From positions 124,001 to 188,000 of the forward strand of contig NZ_FMWG01000006.1 of NCBI RefSeq assembly GCF_900102795.1: a stretch of DNA of 64,000 nucleotides, in the 5' to 3' direction. Position 1 is the first letter of the stretch, and each line of letters opens with the position of its first letter. The position numbers and the translations under genes are program-made. The notes below the pieces were generated by a model. The model had not been told where the DNA came from, did no database searches, and worked only from the letters and a program-made list of their open reading frames with translations. Source of the DNA: Epibacterium ulvae (GTDB lineage: Bacteria > Pseudomonadota > Alphaproteobacteria > Rhodobacterales > Rhodobacteraceae). Positions 1 to 8,787 of the stretch are shown one piece after another.

Positions 1-47
1 GGCCTCTGCTTTGACCGGACAGGCGTCCGCATCAATATAAAGCGCGC

Positions 48-1523
48 TCACTCGGCGGCCTTTTTGGCTTTGGGGGCAGGTTTTTCTGCGGGTTTTGCCT
101 TGGCTTTCTTGGGCTCTTTGAATTCATCCGGGATCGGCATCCGGTTAAAGGCATCAAGACCCGCAATTTTATAGGCTTCGGCCAAGGTGGGGTAGTTGAA
201 CGTGTTTTGCACGAAATAGTCTACAGTGCCTTTCAGGTTCAGCACGGCTTGCGCGATATGGATCAGTTCAGTTGCGCCTTCACCGACAATCTGCACACCC
301 AAGACACGACGGGTTTTAAGGGAAAACAGCATTTTTAGCATGCCATGTTCAACGCCCATAATATGCCCGCGTGAGGTTTCGCGAAAGCGCGCAATCCCCA
401 CTTCGTAAGGCACGTCGCGCTCTTTCAGCTCTTCTTCTGACATGCCACAGGTCGACATTTCTGGTACAGAATAGATGCCGTAAGGATACCAGGGGCTTTC
501 CGGGATGGTGGCAACATCCATTGCATGGCAGGCCGCGACACGGCCCTGTTGCAGCGAGGTTGATGCCAGTGACGGGTGCCCGATGACGTCGCCGGTTGCA
601 TAGATATGCGGCACGGCGGTTTGATAGGTCTTGCGTTCAATGGCCACGCGCCCACGGTGATCGGTTTCAAGGCCAACGGCTTTGAGGTTCAAGCGTTCCG
701 TATTGCCCATGCGGCCTGCCGCGAACAGCAGCATTTCACCCCGCACATGACGCCCATTGGCGAGGCTGACCTCGATGTGATCGCCTTCGTCTTCGATTTT
801 TTCAATGGCTGAGCCAAGGCGCAGATCCAGACCATTTTCGCGGATCTGATGGGTGAATTCCTGAATGAGCGTGCGGTCAATAAAATCAAGGAAGGTATCG
901 CGTGGCTCGATCAGGGTGACGCGCACATCAAGGGCGGCAAACATGGTGGCGTATTCCACACCAATGACGCCAGCGCCAACAACGATCAGCGAGCGCGGAA
1001 TTTCTTCCATCTCCAAGAATTCATCGCCATCTACAATGGTTTTACCATTAAAGGGCACATAATCCGGGCGGTAGGTGCGTGTGCCAGTGGCAATCAGGAA
1101 CTTTTCGCCTGTAACCTGTGTGGTGTCACCGGCTTCGGTCTCTACCTCAACCGTGTTGGCATCCACGAAATGGGCCATACCTGCCAAAGTGTCCACATGG
1201 TTGCGATTGAACTGGTGTTCCAACACGTCGACTTCATGGTCCAGCGTCATGTGCAGCCGGGCCTTCAGGTCGTCTGCTTTGATCGAATCCTTCACACGAT
1301 AAGAGCGGCCATAAAAGCTCCGCTCGCGCCAACCGGTGAGGTTCAGCACGGTTTCGCGCAACGTCTTTGACGGGATCGTGCCCGTGTGAACGGAAACCCC
1401 GCCCAGCCTGTCATGGCGGTCAATCACAAGGACGCTACGTTTCAGTTTGGCTGCCTGAATGGCGGCTGTGCGCCCAGAAGGTCCAGAGCCGATGACGATC
1501 AGGTCGTAGTCAAATTTGCTCAT
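48..1523 (-). CDS. sthA: Si-specific (soluble) NAD(P)+ transhydrogenase
   Basis: This 491-residue flavoprotein belongs to the pyridine nucleotide-disulfide oxidoreductase family and should exchange hydride between NADPH and NAD+ in the cytoplasm. The FAD-binding GSGPSG motif is at residues 12-17 and the second dinucleotide fold has GAGVIG at 183-188. The ATGD motif expected before the C-terminal interface domain is present. The region that carries the redox disulfide in lipoamide dehydrogenases reads GGVSVHTGT at 41-49. It has no cysteine, which points to SthA rather than a disulfide reductase. The C-terminus ends in a Lys/Ala/Pro-rich tail of about 25 residues that is unusual for the family. 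fghA lies 18 bp upstream in the same direction. The family call is firm; the substrate direction is inferred from family knowledge. Confidence 0.88.
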   Translation of the reverse strand: MSKFDYDLIVIGSGPSGRTAAIQAAKLKRSVLVIDRHDRLGGVSVHTGTIPSKTLRETVLNLTGWRERSFYGRSYRVKDSIKADDLKARLHMTLDHEVDVLEHQFNRNHVDTLAGMAHFVDANTVEVETEAGDTTQVTGEKFLIATGTRTYRPDYVPFNGKTIVDGDEFLEMEEIPRSLIVVGAGVIGVEYATMFAALDVRVTLIEPRDTFLDFIDRTLIQEFTHQIRENGLDLRLGSAIEKIEDEGDHIEVSLANGRHVRGEMLLFAAGRMGNTERLNLKAVGLETDHRGRVAIERKTYQTAVPHIYATGDVIGHPSLASTSLQQGRVAACHAMDVATIPESPWYPYGIYSVPEMSTCGMSEEELKERDVPYEVGIARFRETSRGHIMGVEHGMLKMLFSLKTRRVLGVQIVGEGATELIHIAQAVLNLKGTVDYFVQNTFNYPTLAEAYKIAGLDAFNRMPIPDEFKEPKKAKAKPAEKPAPKAKKAAE

Positions 1524-1541
1524 GTGAGAGATCCTTTCACG

Positions 1542-2375
1542 TCAGCGCGCATAAAGCGCATCTGCATGGAAGGCGATGTGCTCTTCCATGAAGGTGGAAA
1601 CAAAGAAATAGCTGTGATCATATCCGGGCTGCAGGCGCAGTGTAGCTTGTTGACGGCGGCTGTTGGCGGCTGAGGCTAGGGCTTCAGGTTTTAGGAGATC
1701 AAGGAATTGATCCTCGGTGCCGGTATCAATCAAAACCGGTCCATCAAAGCCAGACTGTTCCATCATGAGCGTTGCGTCATGTTTTGCCCATGTGGCTTCA
1801 TCCGCGCCGAGATAGGCGGTGAGCTGTTTGCGGCCCCAGTCTGATGCTGTGGGATTGCAGATGGGCGCAAAGGCTGAGACGGAAGTAAATCGTCCCGGCA
1901 ATCCCATCGCCAGTGTCAATGCACCATGCCCGCCCATTGAATGACCTGTGATTGCCTGCCGGTCCAGATCAATCGAAAACTCCTTGCCAAGCAATGTCGG
2001 CAGTTCGTCGGCGATATAGTCCCACATATTGAAATGAGGTGCCCATGGTGTTTCCGTGGCGTTTACGTAAAACCCCGCACCCTGACCCAGATCGTAAGCT
2101 TCATCATCTGCAACACCTTCCCCCCGTGGTGAGGTGTCTGGAAAGACAATTGCAATACCTTGCTCTGCACACCAAGCCTGTGCGCCTGCCTTGGTCATCG
2201 CGTTTTCATGGGTGCATGTGAGGCCAGACAGATACCACAAAACCGGCACCGGGCCATCACTGGCTTCTTCGGGCAGAAAGACGCCAAAGGTCATGTCGCA
2301 TTGGGTGCTTGTGCTTTTGTGGCGATAGACGCCCTGCGTGCCGCCAAACGCCTTGTTCTGGGATAGGGTTTCCAT
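1542..2375 (-). CDS. fghA: S-formylglutathione hydrolase
   Basis: This 277-residue alpha/beta hydrolase is the esterase D type that hydrolyses S-formylglutathione to formate and glutathione in glutathione-dependent formaldehyde oxidation. The nucleophile elbow GHSMGG is at 144-149 (Ser146), and the family-typical SGLTCTHENAM lies near 50-60. The acid falls in the TGTEDQFL segment and the catalytic His in GYDHSYF near the C-terminus. Length matches the family. No glutathione-dependent formaldehyde dehydrogenase gene is adjacent here, so the partner must lie elsewhere. A near-perfect 18-bp palindrome sits about 85 bp upstream of the start. Confidence 0.9.
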   Translation of the reverse strand: METLSQNKAFGGTQGVYRHKSTSTQCDMTFGVFLPEEASDGPVPVLWYLSGLTCTHENAMTKAGAQAWCAEQGIAIVFPDTSPRGEGVADDEAYDLGQGAGFYVNATETPWAPHFNMWDYIADELPTLLGKEFSIDLDRQAITGHSMGGHGALTLAMGLPGRFTSVSAFAPICNPTASDWGRKQLTAYLGADEATWAKHDATLMMEQSGFDGPVLIDTGTEDQFLDLLKPEALASAANSRRQQATLRLQPGYDHSYFFVSTFMEEHIAFHADALYAR

Positions 2376-2458
2376 GCCATGCCTCCTGATCAGTTTGGCT
2401 TATCGCTAGCGGTCCAAACGCAAGTCGTCCAGCGTGTCAGAGGCCGCAGCTGCTGTTT

Positions 2459-2476
2459 TGCAGTCAATTGATTGCA
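2459..2476. promoter_or_regulatory. 18-bp near-perfect palindrome upstream of fghA
   Basis: The sequence TGCAGTCAATTGATTGCA is symmetric except for one base pair. It lies in the 121-bp gap between the AEC permease stop and the fghA start, about 85 bp upstream of fghA. Size and symmetry fit a dimeric regulator's operator. Which protein would bind it is unknown. Confidence 0.35.
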
Positions 2477-2496
2477 ATTCACTAAAGTTTCATCAC

Positions 2497-3426
2497 CTAA
2501 AGGGCAGAAACCCAAGTGATGACGACGGGTAGGGACAATACAGCCAGAACGGTGGAAATCAGGATCGCTGCCGACACCCGTTGCGGTGCAATGCCATAGT
2601 GTTGGGCAAGGATGTATATATTGCCCGCTACGGGCAAGGCGCTGGCTGCAATCGCGATCTTTGCCGCATAGGGATCAACAGGCATCAGCCACAAGACACC
2701 AATCGCAACGCATAGGGGATGAACCACCAGCTTTCCAAAGCTCAGCCAAAGGGCCACTTCTACTCGTTCAGCAGATTTACTGGCAAGCGATGCACCAATT
2801 GCAAAGAGCGCACCGGGCACTGCAGCTCCGGCCAGAAGTGATAGAAATTCAGCTGCAGGATCAGGGATCGGCAGGGCAAACCCCGACCAAAGCAGCCCGG
2901 CGGTGATCGATAGGATCATGGGATTCGCCAATAGCCCGCGGACCACACGCCATAGCGTTGCCAGCGTAATGCCGTTGCCACGGCCAAGATTGATCAGGAT
3001 CACAATAAGTGAGGAAAACACCACCAGATCCACACTTAGGATCAGCATCATGGGCGCAATGGAGGCTTCCCCAAAGAAAAGGGCCATCATGGGCAGGCCC
3101 AAAAAGCCAACATTTCCGATGGCAAAGCATTGCGCCTCTACTGCGGCGGTTGGGCCGTCTTGTCCGCGCATAACGGCAACTGCGGTTGCCACACCATAGG
3201 CCACACCACAGCCTGCAAGGTATCCAAATAGCAAATCGACATCAAACAGCTCTCCAAAGGACAAGGTTGCAGCAAATCGGAAAATCATTGCCGAAAGCGC
3301 AAAGTAAAACACAAATTTGGTCAGAGCAGCCGTCGCGTCTTCGCTAAAAAAACGAGACCGGGCAGCACCATAGCCCAGCCCGATGAGCGCAAAAAACGGC
3401 AGGGTTCGTAGGAGAACATCAATCAT
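2497..3426 (-). CDS. AEC-family membrane transporter
   Basis: This 309-residue protein is almost wholly hydrophobic, with about ten predicted membrane segments. It resembles the auxin efflux carrier (AEC) family, whose bacterial members include malate and other organic-acid permeases; the substrate cannot be told from sequence. The ATG at 3426 starts a hydrophobic segment typical of the family (MIDVLLRTLPFFALIGLGYG). The upstream in-frame extension is cysteine-rich, not membrane-like, and was excluded. A TetR-type regulator is divergently transcribed about 190 bp away and could control it, which is inference from position only. Confidence 0.75.
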   Translation of the reverse strand: MIDVLLRTLPFFALIGLGYGAARSRFFSEDATAALTKFVFYFALSAMIFRFAATLSFGELFDVDLLFGYLAGCGVAYGVATAVAVMRGQDGPTAAVEAQCFAIGNVGFLGLPMMALFFGEASIAPMMLILSVDLVVFSSLIVILINLGRGNGITLATLWRVVRGLLANPMILSITAGLLWSGFALPIPDPAAEFLSLLAGAAVPGALFAIGASLASKSAERVEVALWLSFGKLVVHPLCVAIGVLWLMPVDPYAAKIAIAASALPVAGNIYILAQHYGIAPQRVSAAILISTVLAVLSLPVVITWVSAL

Positions 3427-3615
3427 GCAGTTGAAAATTTCGATAAAGGAGCACTTTGCAAAAGCTATACGCCAAAACAGTCTGTGTCTCAATCATAGGA
3501 CGTTCTTCGAAGGTGATCACAATAACATGATCCCTCCTCTGCAAGCGACGTGGATGCTTGTTTGCCTATGGTACAATCGCTAAGTTCGGAGTTCATTCAC
3601 GAGACCGGAGCCTTT

Positions 3616-4248
3616 ATGACCTTGGACATGAAAGACCAGCCCATTCAACGAACCGGGCGCAAGTTCGCGCAGGTGCTTGAGGGCGCGCGCGTGGTCTTTA
3701 TGGCCAAAGGCTTTGAAGGCGCGAGTGTCGATGATATCGCCAAAGAAGCTGGCGTTTCTAAGGCAACGCTTTACAGCTACTTTCCAGATAAGCGACTTTT
3801 GTTCAGCGAAGTTGTACGCACCGAATGTCAGCGCCAGTGCGAAGCCACCGGCGCGGGGGTGGACTTTCACGAAAACCATCCACCCGCAGAGTCGCTTTAT
3901 GCGGGGGCACGTATGATCATTGCGAGCTACCTGTCAGAGATTTCACAACAGATGTTCCGCATTTGTGTCGCCGAAGCCACGCGTTTCCCAGAGTTGGGCG
4001 AGCTTTTTTACCAAAGTGGTCCGATGATCTGGCGCACCGATATGCGCAGTTATCTGCAACAGGCCACAGCGCGTGGGGATCTGGCTGTCGAAGATTTTGA
4101 TATGGCTGCTGATCAGTTTATCGAACTCTGCAAAGCGGATCTTTTGCTGCGCGCTGTATTTCTGAATGAAACGGAGTTTTCAGAGGATGAGCAGCACCGG
4201 GTTGCAGCCGCTGCTGTTGATCTGTTTCTGGCAAAACACGGGCGCTAA
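3616..4248 (+). CDS. TetR/AcrR-family transcriptional regulator
   Basis: This 210-residue regulator has an N-terminal TetR helix-turn-helix at about residues 38-58 (VDDIAKEAGVSKATLYSYF), followed by an all-helical ligand-binding and dimerisation domain. The ATG at 3616 is preceded by GGAG at 5-bp spacing, so the in-frame codons further upstream were not used. It is divergent from the AEC permease gene and ends 12 bp from the convergent cytochrome gene. Family members usually repress themselves and a neighbour; the ligand here is unknown. Confidence 0.85.
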   Translation: MTLDMKDQPIQRTGRKFAQVLEGARVVFMAKGFEGASVDDIAKEAGVSKATLYSYFPDKRLLFSEVVRTECQRQCEATGAGVDFHENHPPAESLYAGARMIIASYLSEISQQMFRICVAEATRFPELGELFYQSGPMIWRTDMRSYLQQATARGDLAVEDFDMAADQFIELCKADLLLRAVFLNETEFSEDEQHRVAAAAVDLFLAKHGR

Positions 4249-4260
4249 AACCGGTTGGGT

Positions 4261-4758
4261 TTAATGCGTCGTGAATTCACGATCTTGCAATTTATAGCGT
4301 TCGTGGCAGCTGTGGCAGCCTTTGATCATCGCTGGTAGGCTTTGGCGCAATGTATCTGCGCTGCGGGGGTTCAGGCGTTTTGCTGCGCGCTGGGCGTTTT
4401 TGGCGCGCAACTCGAAATCTTCCCAATTTGTCCAAAGGTTCGGGCGCGCCAGAGTGTGCGCATCCATTTCAATGTGTTTGAAATGCGGTTTGATGCCCTT
4501 GGTTGTCTCGATCAAAGTGTTTTTTGCGTCTCGCGCATGGCGTTTGTTAAAGGCACGTCTCCCGGATGCCATGTCTGTGAGGACAGAGAGCGCAGTTTTC
4601 TGTGTGTTCATCAAAGCAACGCGTGCTTCAATCTGTTCATTTTCATAAGGAACTTTGGCCATCAGCACGCTTCCCAGAACCAGCGAGAGGCCAAACACAA
4701 TCCCATAGCCGAAAAAGCGAGTGAAAGGCGCATGAGCGGCGCTAAGATGTTTCAGCAT
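4261..4758 (-). CDS. membrane-anchored class II c-type cytochrome (c'/c556-like)
   Basis: The 165-residue protein has one uncleaved-looking hydrophobic segment at about 14-34, then a four-helix-bundle-like periplasmic domain. A single haem-attachment motif CHSCH sits close to the C-terminus at 148-152. A C-terminal CXXCH in a helical protein of this size is the signature of class II cytochromes c. The call fits electron transfer or gas binding in the periplasm, but the partner is unknown. It stands alone between convergent and divergent neighbours and is not in an obvious respiratory operon. Confidence 0.72.
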   Translation of the reverse strand: MLKHLSAAHAPFTRFFGYGIVFGLSLVLGSVLMAKVPYENEQIEARVALMNTQKTALSVLTDMASGRRAFNKRHARDAKNTLIETTKGIKPHFKHIEMDAHTLARPNLWTNWEDFELRAKNAQRAAKRLNPRSADTLRQSLPAMIKGCHSCHERYKLQDREFTTH

Positions 4759-4919
4759 GGTCTGTTCCAGAGCAGTAGAAATATGAGATCGTTCAGCGGT
4801 CTGATCACTATGCCTTACAGGAGTTAGATGAGCGTTAAGAGCATCCGCCTTGCTGTGGCAGAGGTCTTAACACTCTAAAAGCGCTTGATTTTCTTTCTGA
4901 ATGGTCGCAGGCTGCTCTT

Positions 4920-5261
4920 ATGAGCTTTCAACACATAGAGCCTTTTCCACCCACCTACGACACGCAAGTGGCTTTTGATAAACGCGAGCTGCAGGTTATC
5001 TTATCTCTGTACGGCCGGATGGTTGCTGCTGGGGAATGGCGCGATTATGGCATTTCCTCTCTCAAAGAAATGGCCGTCTTTTCCGTGTTTCGCCGGACCG
5101 CAGAGTTTCCGCTGTACCGTATCGAAAAACGCCCCAAACTGCGCCATCGTCAAGGGCAGTATTCTGTTGTCACCATGGATGGGCAGATCCTGAAACGCGG
5201 CAAAGATCTGCGCACCGTGTTGCGGGTGCTAGAGCGGAAATTGATCCGGGCTGTCGAGTGA
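4920..5261 (+). CDS. DUF2794 domain protein
   Basis: This 113-residue protein matches the DUF2794 family, which is common in alphaproteobacteria and has no known function. It is basic at the C-terminus, lacks a signal peptide or membrane segment, and carries the conserved-looking core LQVILSLYGRMVAAGEWRDY (about residues 25-44). Its last 33 bases overlap the 3' end of the convergent NlpC/P60 gene, so the two transcripts are antisense at their ends. No function is proposed. Confidence 0.8.
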   Translation: MSFQHIEPFPPTYDTQVAFDKRELQVILSLYGRMVAAGEWRDYGISSLKEMAVFSVFRRTAEFPLYRIEKRPKLRHRQGQYSVVTMDGQILKRGKDLRTVLRVLERKLIRAVE

Positions 5262-6101
5262 TGACATGCGTTTATGGGCCGTCACGGGCCCGTCGCCCTG
5301 GGTTTCAATCCGGGTGATGGCGGCATGAATGTTTTCATATGCCACAGCCATATGGTGCACATTGGCGTGGATCAGGGTTTCCGGCGTCGCAACAAGCGCA
5401 ACATGCCCTTTCCAAAATAACAAATCCCCGCGCAAATAGGGGGTTCCGTGTTTCAGCGCAGTGCCAAGCGTCTGTTCTTGCTGATCACTGTCACCGGGGC
5501 AAGGCTGCCCCGTCGACACCAAAGCAGCCTGCACCAGACCAGAGCAATCAATGCCAAAGCTGCTGTTGCCGCCCCATAAATAAGGCGTGCCCAGAAAGCT
5601 TTCGGCCACTGCAACGCCATCAGGTTCCTTCACGTCCAGCGCAGATATATGCGCACGGGGTACAAAGCCTGCTGATGTTTCAACAAAACGCGCGTTTGTC
5701 TCTGAGCTTGGTACAACTGTTAAAAGGCTGCCCTGCGAAAGCGCTTTACGTTCGGGGGATTTGAAATCCGGGGCGCTGTAGACGTGGGTCATTGGGGCCT
5801 GAATCTGATGTGTCACGGTGTGATATGGTCCGATATCATCGCTGCGCAGATAGCCGACGTACCCGTCTTTTTCGGCCTGCACAAAAGCATAGCCGTTGCG
5901 TTGATCATAAAGCGTGACGCTTTCCCCCAAAAGCAGTTGACGGTCGCGCGCGCCATCCGGAGCGCGCAACAGATCGGCCACAGGTGTGCAAACAGAGGCC
6001 CGCTGGCCCGCCACCACCTGACGCCCTTCTGCAGCGAAAGGCAGGTGGTCCGCGATGATATGCGCATTCATTGGCGTTGTGCGCCGGTCAAAATCGGACA
6101 T
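5229..6101 (-). CDS. SH3-domain NlpC/P60 family cell-wall peptidase
   Basis: The 290-residue protein has two SH3-like segments (about 25-90 and 95-150) followed by an NlpC/P60 cysteine peptidase domain. The catalytic Cys186 is in the DCSGL motif, His233 in WKGHVALV, and a third polar residue is probably His245. Relatives cleave gamma-D-glutamyl-diaminopimelate bonds in murein peptides, often in turnover or recycling. No signal peptide is visible, so it may act on imported muropeptides in the cytoplasm. It starts 2 bp after the stop of the M17 aminopeptidase gene, so the two are probably one operon for peptide recycling. Confidence 0.85.
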   Translation of the reverse strand: MSDFDRRTTPMNAHIIADHLPFAAEGRQVVAGQRASVCTPVADLLRAPDGARDRQLLLGESVTLYDQRNGYAFVQAEKDGYVGYLRSDDIGPYHTVTHQIQAPMTHVYSAPDFKSPERKALSQGSLLTVVPSSETNARFVETSAGFVPRAHISALDVKEPDGVAVAESFLGTPYLWGGNSSFGIDCSGLVQAALVSTGQPCPGDSDQQEQTLGTALKHGTPYLRGDLLFWKGHVALVATPETLIHANVHHMAVAYENIHAAITRIETQGDGPVTAHKRMSSLDSPDQFPL

Positions 6102-6103
6102 GG

Positions 6104-7486
6104 TTACAGGTCCAGCATATCAGGCAGGGCTGTAAACAAAGCTCGGATGCCTTGGCTTGTGCCACCTTTGCTGCGGCCCGGCGCGGGTTTTGGGGACCAT
6201 GCATAGATGTCAAAATGCATATAACGGCTGTTGCCTGCAAAACGGCGCAGGAACAACGCGGCCGTGATTGAACCGGCGAACCCGCCCGCAGGGGCATTGT
6301 CCAGATCCGCAATATCGGGTTCGATCATGGTTTCATAAGGGGTGTGGAAGGGCATCCGCCACACCGGATCTGCTGTATCTGTTGCCGCTTTGGTCAGCGC
6401 GCCTGCATCACGGTCGTCGTCGGTATAAAACGGCGCAAGATCCGGCCCAACTGCCACACGCGCCGCCCCGGTGAGGGTCGCCATCGAGATTAGCAAATCT
6501 GGTGTCTCTTCATCTGCAAGAGCCAGCGCGTCTGCCAGCACCAATCGCCCTTCGGCGTCAGTGTTATTGATCTCAACTGTAAGACCTTTGCGCGAAGTTA
6601 AAACATCTCCGGGGCGGAAGGCATTGCCCGAAACTGCGTTTTCCACGGCGGGAATCAGCACCCGCAATTGCACCGGTAGATCTGCCGCAAGAATCATTTG
6701 CGTCAGCCCCAGCACATTTGCCGCCCCGCCCATGTCTTTCTTCATGATTCCCATGCTCGCGCCCGGTTTCAGGTTCAGCCCACCGGTATCAAAACACACC
6801 CCTTTGCCAACCAGAGTGAGTTTCGGCCCCGAGGTGCCTTTGCGAATCTCGATCAAACGCGGTGCGCGGTCTGCCGCGCGGCCCACGGTGTGGATCATCG
6901 GGAGGTTTTCATCCAACAGTGCGTCGCCTGTGATCACGGAACAGGCCGCGTCATAGGTCTGTGCAAGATCCCGTGCCGCGGTTTCCAGTGCTTCCGGCCC
7001 CATGTCCGCTGCGGGCGTGTTGATCAGATCCCGTGTGAGCTGCTCAGCCTTGGCCATTTTCTCTACTTTGGCGGCATCAATGTTTTCTGGTGCGACCAGT
7101 GACGCTGCAGCAGAAGATTTGCTGCGATAGCGGTCATAGACGTATCCTCCCAAAAGCCAGCCCAGACATTCCACCTCAACCTGATCTGCTGGCAGACCCG
7201 ATGCGATATGATAGGTGCCTTTGGGAAGCTTTTGTGCGGCAGCCGCTAAAATGAAACGTCGACGCGCGCGGCTCTCTTTCGTGCCAAAGCCTGCCAGCGC
7301 CTGCTGGATGCTTCCGTCAGGTGCGGGGAGAGCCAGCGCTTGTCCCGCCGCTGCAGTAAAACCAGATACTGTTGCCCAGGTTTTGACCTCAGCACTTTGA
7401 TCTTCAAGCCAAACAGAAAAACTTCCCTCATCCACAACGTGGAGGGGAATGCTGTCTGTCGAGGCAGGTGCAAAGGTAAGCGACAT
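6104..7486 (-). CDS. leucyl aminopeptidase family (M17) metallopeptidase
   Basis: This 460-residue enzyme belongs to the M17 family of two-metal aminopeptidases. The catalytic region contains VGKGVCFDTGGLNLKPG, with metal-binding or catalytic Lys228 and Asp233 counted from this start, and the second signature NTDAEGRL. The ATG at 7486 is preceded by GGAG at about 7 bp; an in-frame TTG two codons earlier was rejected. It is followed immediately by the NlpC/P60 gene, and the pair fits degradation of muropeptide-derived or general peptides. Relatives next to NlpC/P60 genes are common in Rhodobacteraceae. Confidence 0.9.
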   Translation of the reverse strand: MSLTFAPASTDSIPLHVVDEGSFSVWLEDQSAEVKTWATVSGFTAAAGQALALPAPDGSIQQALAGFGTKESRARRRFILAAAAQKLPKGTYHIASGLPADQVEVECLGWLLGGYVYDRYRSKSSAAASLVAPENIDAAKVEKMAKAEQLTRDLINTPAADMGPEALETAARDLAQTYDAACSVITGDALLDENLPMIHTVGRAADRAPRLIEIRKGTSGPKLTLVGKGVCFDTGGLNLKPGASMGIMKKDMGGAANVLGLTQMILAADLPVQLRVLIPAVENAVSGNAFRPGDVLTSRKGLTVEINNTDAEGRLVLADALALADEETPDLLISMATLTGAARVAVGPDLAPFYTDDDRDAGALTKAATDTADPVWRMPFHTPYETMIEPDIADLDNAPAGGFAGSITAALFLRRFAGNSRYMHFDIYAWSPKPAPGRSKGGTSQGIRALFTALPDMLDL

Positions 7487-7533
7487 GGGCAAGCTCCGGA
7501 AAATAGATTGTCTTCCCGTGCTAGACTAGTCGC

Positions 7534-7567
7534 CTGTGGTGGGGCTGCAAGGCCCCACGCTCCACAG
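7534..7567 (-). terminator. GC-rich hairpin between two leftward genes
   Basis: A 7-bp stem GTGGGGC/GCCCCAC with a 6-base loop is extended by an outer CTGTG/CACAG pairing. It sits between the 127-residue gene and the aminopeptidase gene on the minus strand. There is no U run, so it may be an attenuator, a processing site or a factor-dependent terminator and not a classical intrinsic terminator. Confidence 0.4.
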
Positions 7568-7593
7568 AAACTCTATAAAATCGCCTGAGGGCG

Positions 7594-7977
7594 TTAGATT
7601 GTTAGATCATGTTGATCCCAAATCGCGGTGAGAGAGCGTTCACCCACACGGATCAAACGGAACAGCGTTGCTGCAACCGCTGCATAGTCTTCGGAATCAA
7701 TTGCCTGCGTTACATCACCTGCGATGCTGCTCATGGCAGACATGCCGACCTGATCTGATATTGCAATCAGCGATCGCGCGCTTTTGCGCAGGTTCACGAT
7801 ATCGTTCTGGCGCCATAACCGCTCGCAATGCGTCAGGCGTACCGCCAGTTCCTCAATCGCGCGGCAGACCACATCTTCTGCCCCGGTTTCACCCAGTTCG
7901 TTATATAAATCGGACAATTTGCCCGGATCCAGACGCACGTTTTCTTTGTGCACAACAGTGAGAATATTAGCCACCAC
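7594..7977 (-). CDS. small helical protein, possibly degenerate Hpt-like
   Basis: I do not recognise a named family for this 127-residue, all-helical, soluble protein. The second half (VNLRKSARSLIAISDQVGM, then LFRLIRVGERSL) has the rhythm of a histidine phosphotransfer (Hpt) domain. However, the expected HxxKG phospho-histidine motif is absent, with KSAR in its place. If it is Hpt-derived it cannot carry phosphate in the usual way. It is separated from the downstream aminopeptidase by a hairpin and from the upstream carbonic anhydrase by a 152-bp divergent promoter region. Confidence 0.6.
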   Translation of the reverse strand: MVANILTVVHKENVRLDPGKLSDLYNELGETGAEDVVCRAIEELAVRLTHCERLWRQNDIVNLRKSARSLIAISDQVGMSAMSSIAGDVTQAIDSEDYAAVAATLFRLIRVGERSLTAIWDQHDLTI

Positions 7978-8129
7978 AGTTACCCCAAAATTTCTTGTGC
8001 CCCCACGGCACGAGAACCAATCTGCCCCTTAACGGTTTTCAAAAGGTTTCCAACTGGTGTGTAAATCTCTCGAATTTGCTAACAATACAGTTTAACAAAC
8101 CTGACAGTTGACCCAAAGAGAGCAAGAAT

Positions 8130-8780
8130 ATGGAACATGCCAAACCTCTCCCTAGCTATCTGGTGACCCGTTACCACGGTTGGAAAGCAACATCTTATAG
8201 CGAGAACCAGGGCTGGTATCGCCGTCTCGCAACCGAGGGTCAGCGCCCTCGTGCGATGGTGATTTCCTGCTGTGACAGCCGCGTGCATGTGACCTCTATT
8301 TTCGGCGCGGATCAGGGTGAATTTTTTATCCACCGCAATATTGCAAACCTTGTGCCGCCCTTTGCGCCAGATGGAGATCATCACGGCACCAGTGCGGCGG
8401 TTGAATATGCTGTCACCGCTTTGAAAGTGTCGCATCTAATTGTTCTGGGCCATTCACAATGCGGTGGTGTGCAGGGCTGTATCGATATGTGCAAAGGCCA
8501 TGCCCCGCAGCTGGAAGAAAAGACCAGCTTTGTCGGACGCTGGATGGAAATTCTTAAACCGAAATTTGAAAAGGTTGAGGATATTCAGGATGATAACGAG
8601 CAAGCTCGCCAGTTTGAACGCCATGCTGTTGTCGCCTCTCTAGAGAACTTGATGACCTTCCCGTTCATCTCTGATGCCGTCGAAAAGGGCGCGTTGAGCC
8701 TGCATGGCCTGTGGACGGACATCGGTGAAGGGGGATTGGAATGCTACGATCCCGCATCCGACAAATTCACCAAGGTCTAA
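8130..8780 (+). CDS. beta-class carbonic anhydrase
   Basis: This 216-residue enzyme interconverts CO2 and bicarbonate. The zinc and catalytic residues of the beta class are visible: Cys47, Asp49 and Arg51 in CCDSR, and His108 and Cys111 in HSQCGG. Length is normal for bacterial forms and there is no signal peptide, so it is cytoplasmic. The gene starts at ATG 8130 after a purine-rich stretch (AAAGAGAG). It ends 7 bp from the convergent DUF3095 gene. Confidence 0.93.
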   Translation: MEHAKPLPSYLVTRYHGWKATSYSENQGWYRRLATEGQRPRAMVISCCDSRVHVTSIFGADQGEFFIHRNIANLVPPFAPDGDHHGTSAAVEYAVTALKVSHLIVLGHSQCGGVQGCIDMCKGHAPQLEEKTSFVGRWMEILKPKFEKVEDIQDDNEQARQFERHAVVASLENLMTFPFISDAVEKGALSLHGLWTDIGEGGLECYDPASDKFTKV

Positions 8781-8787
8781 GATCGTT

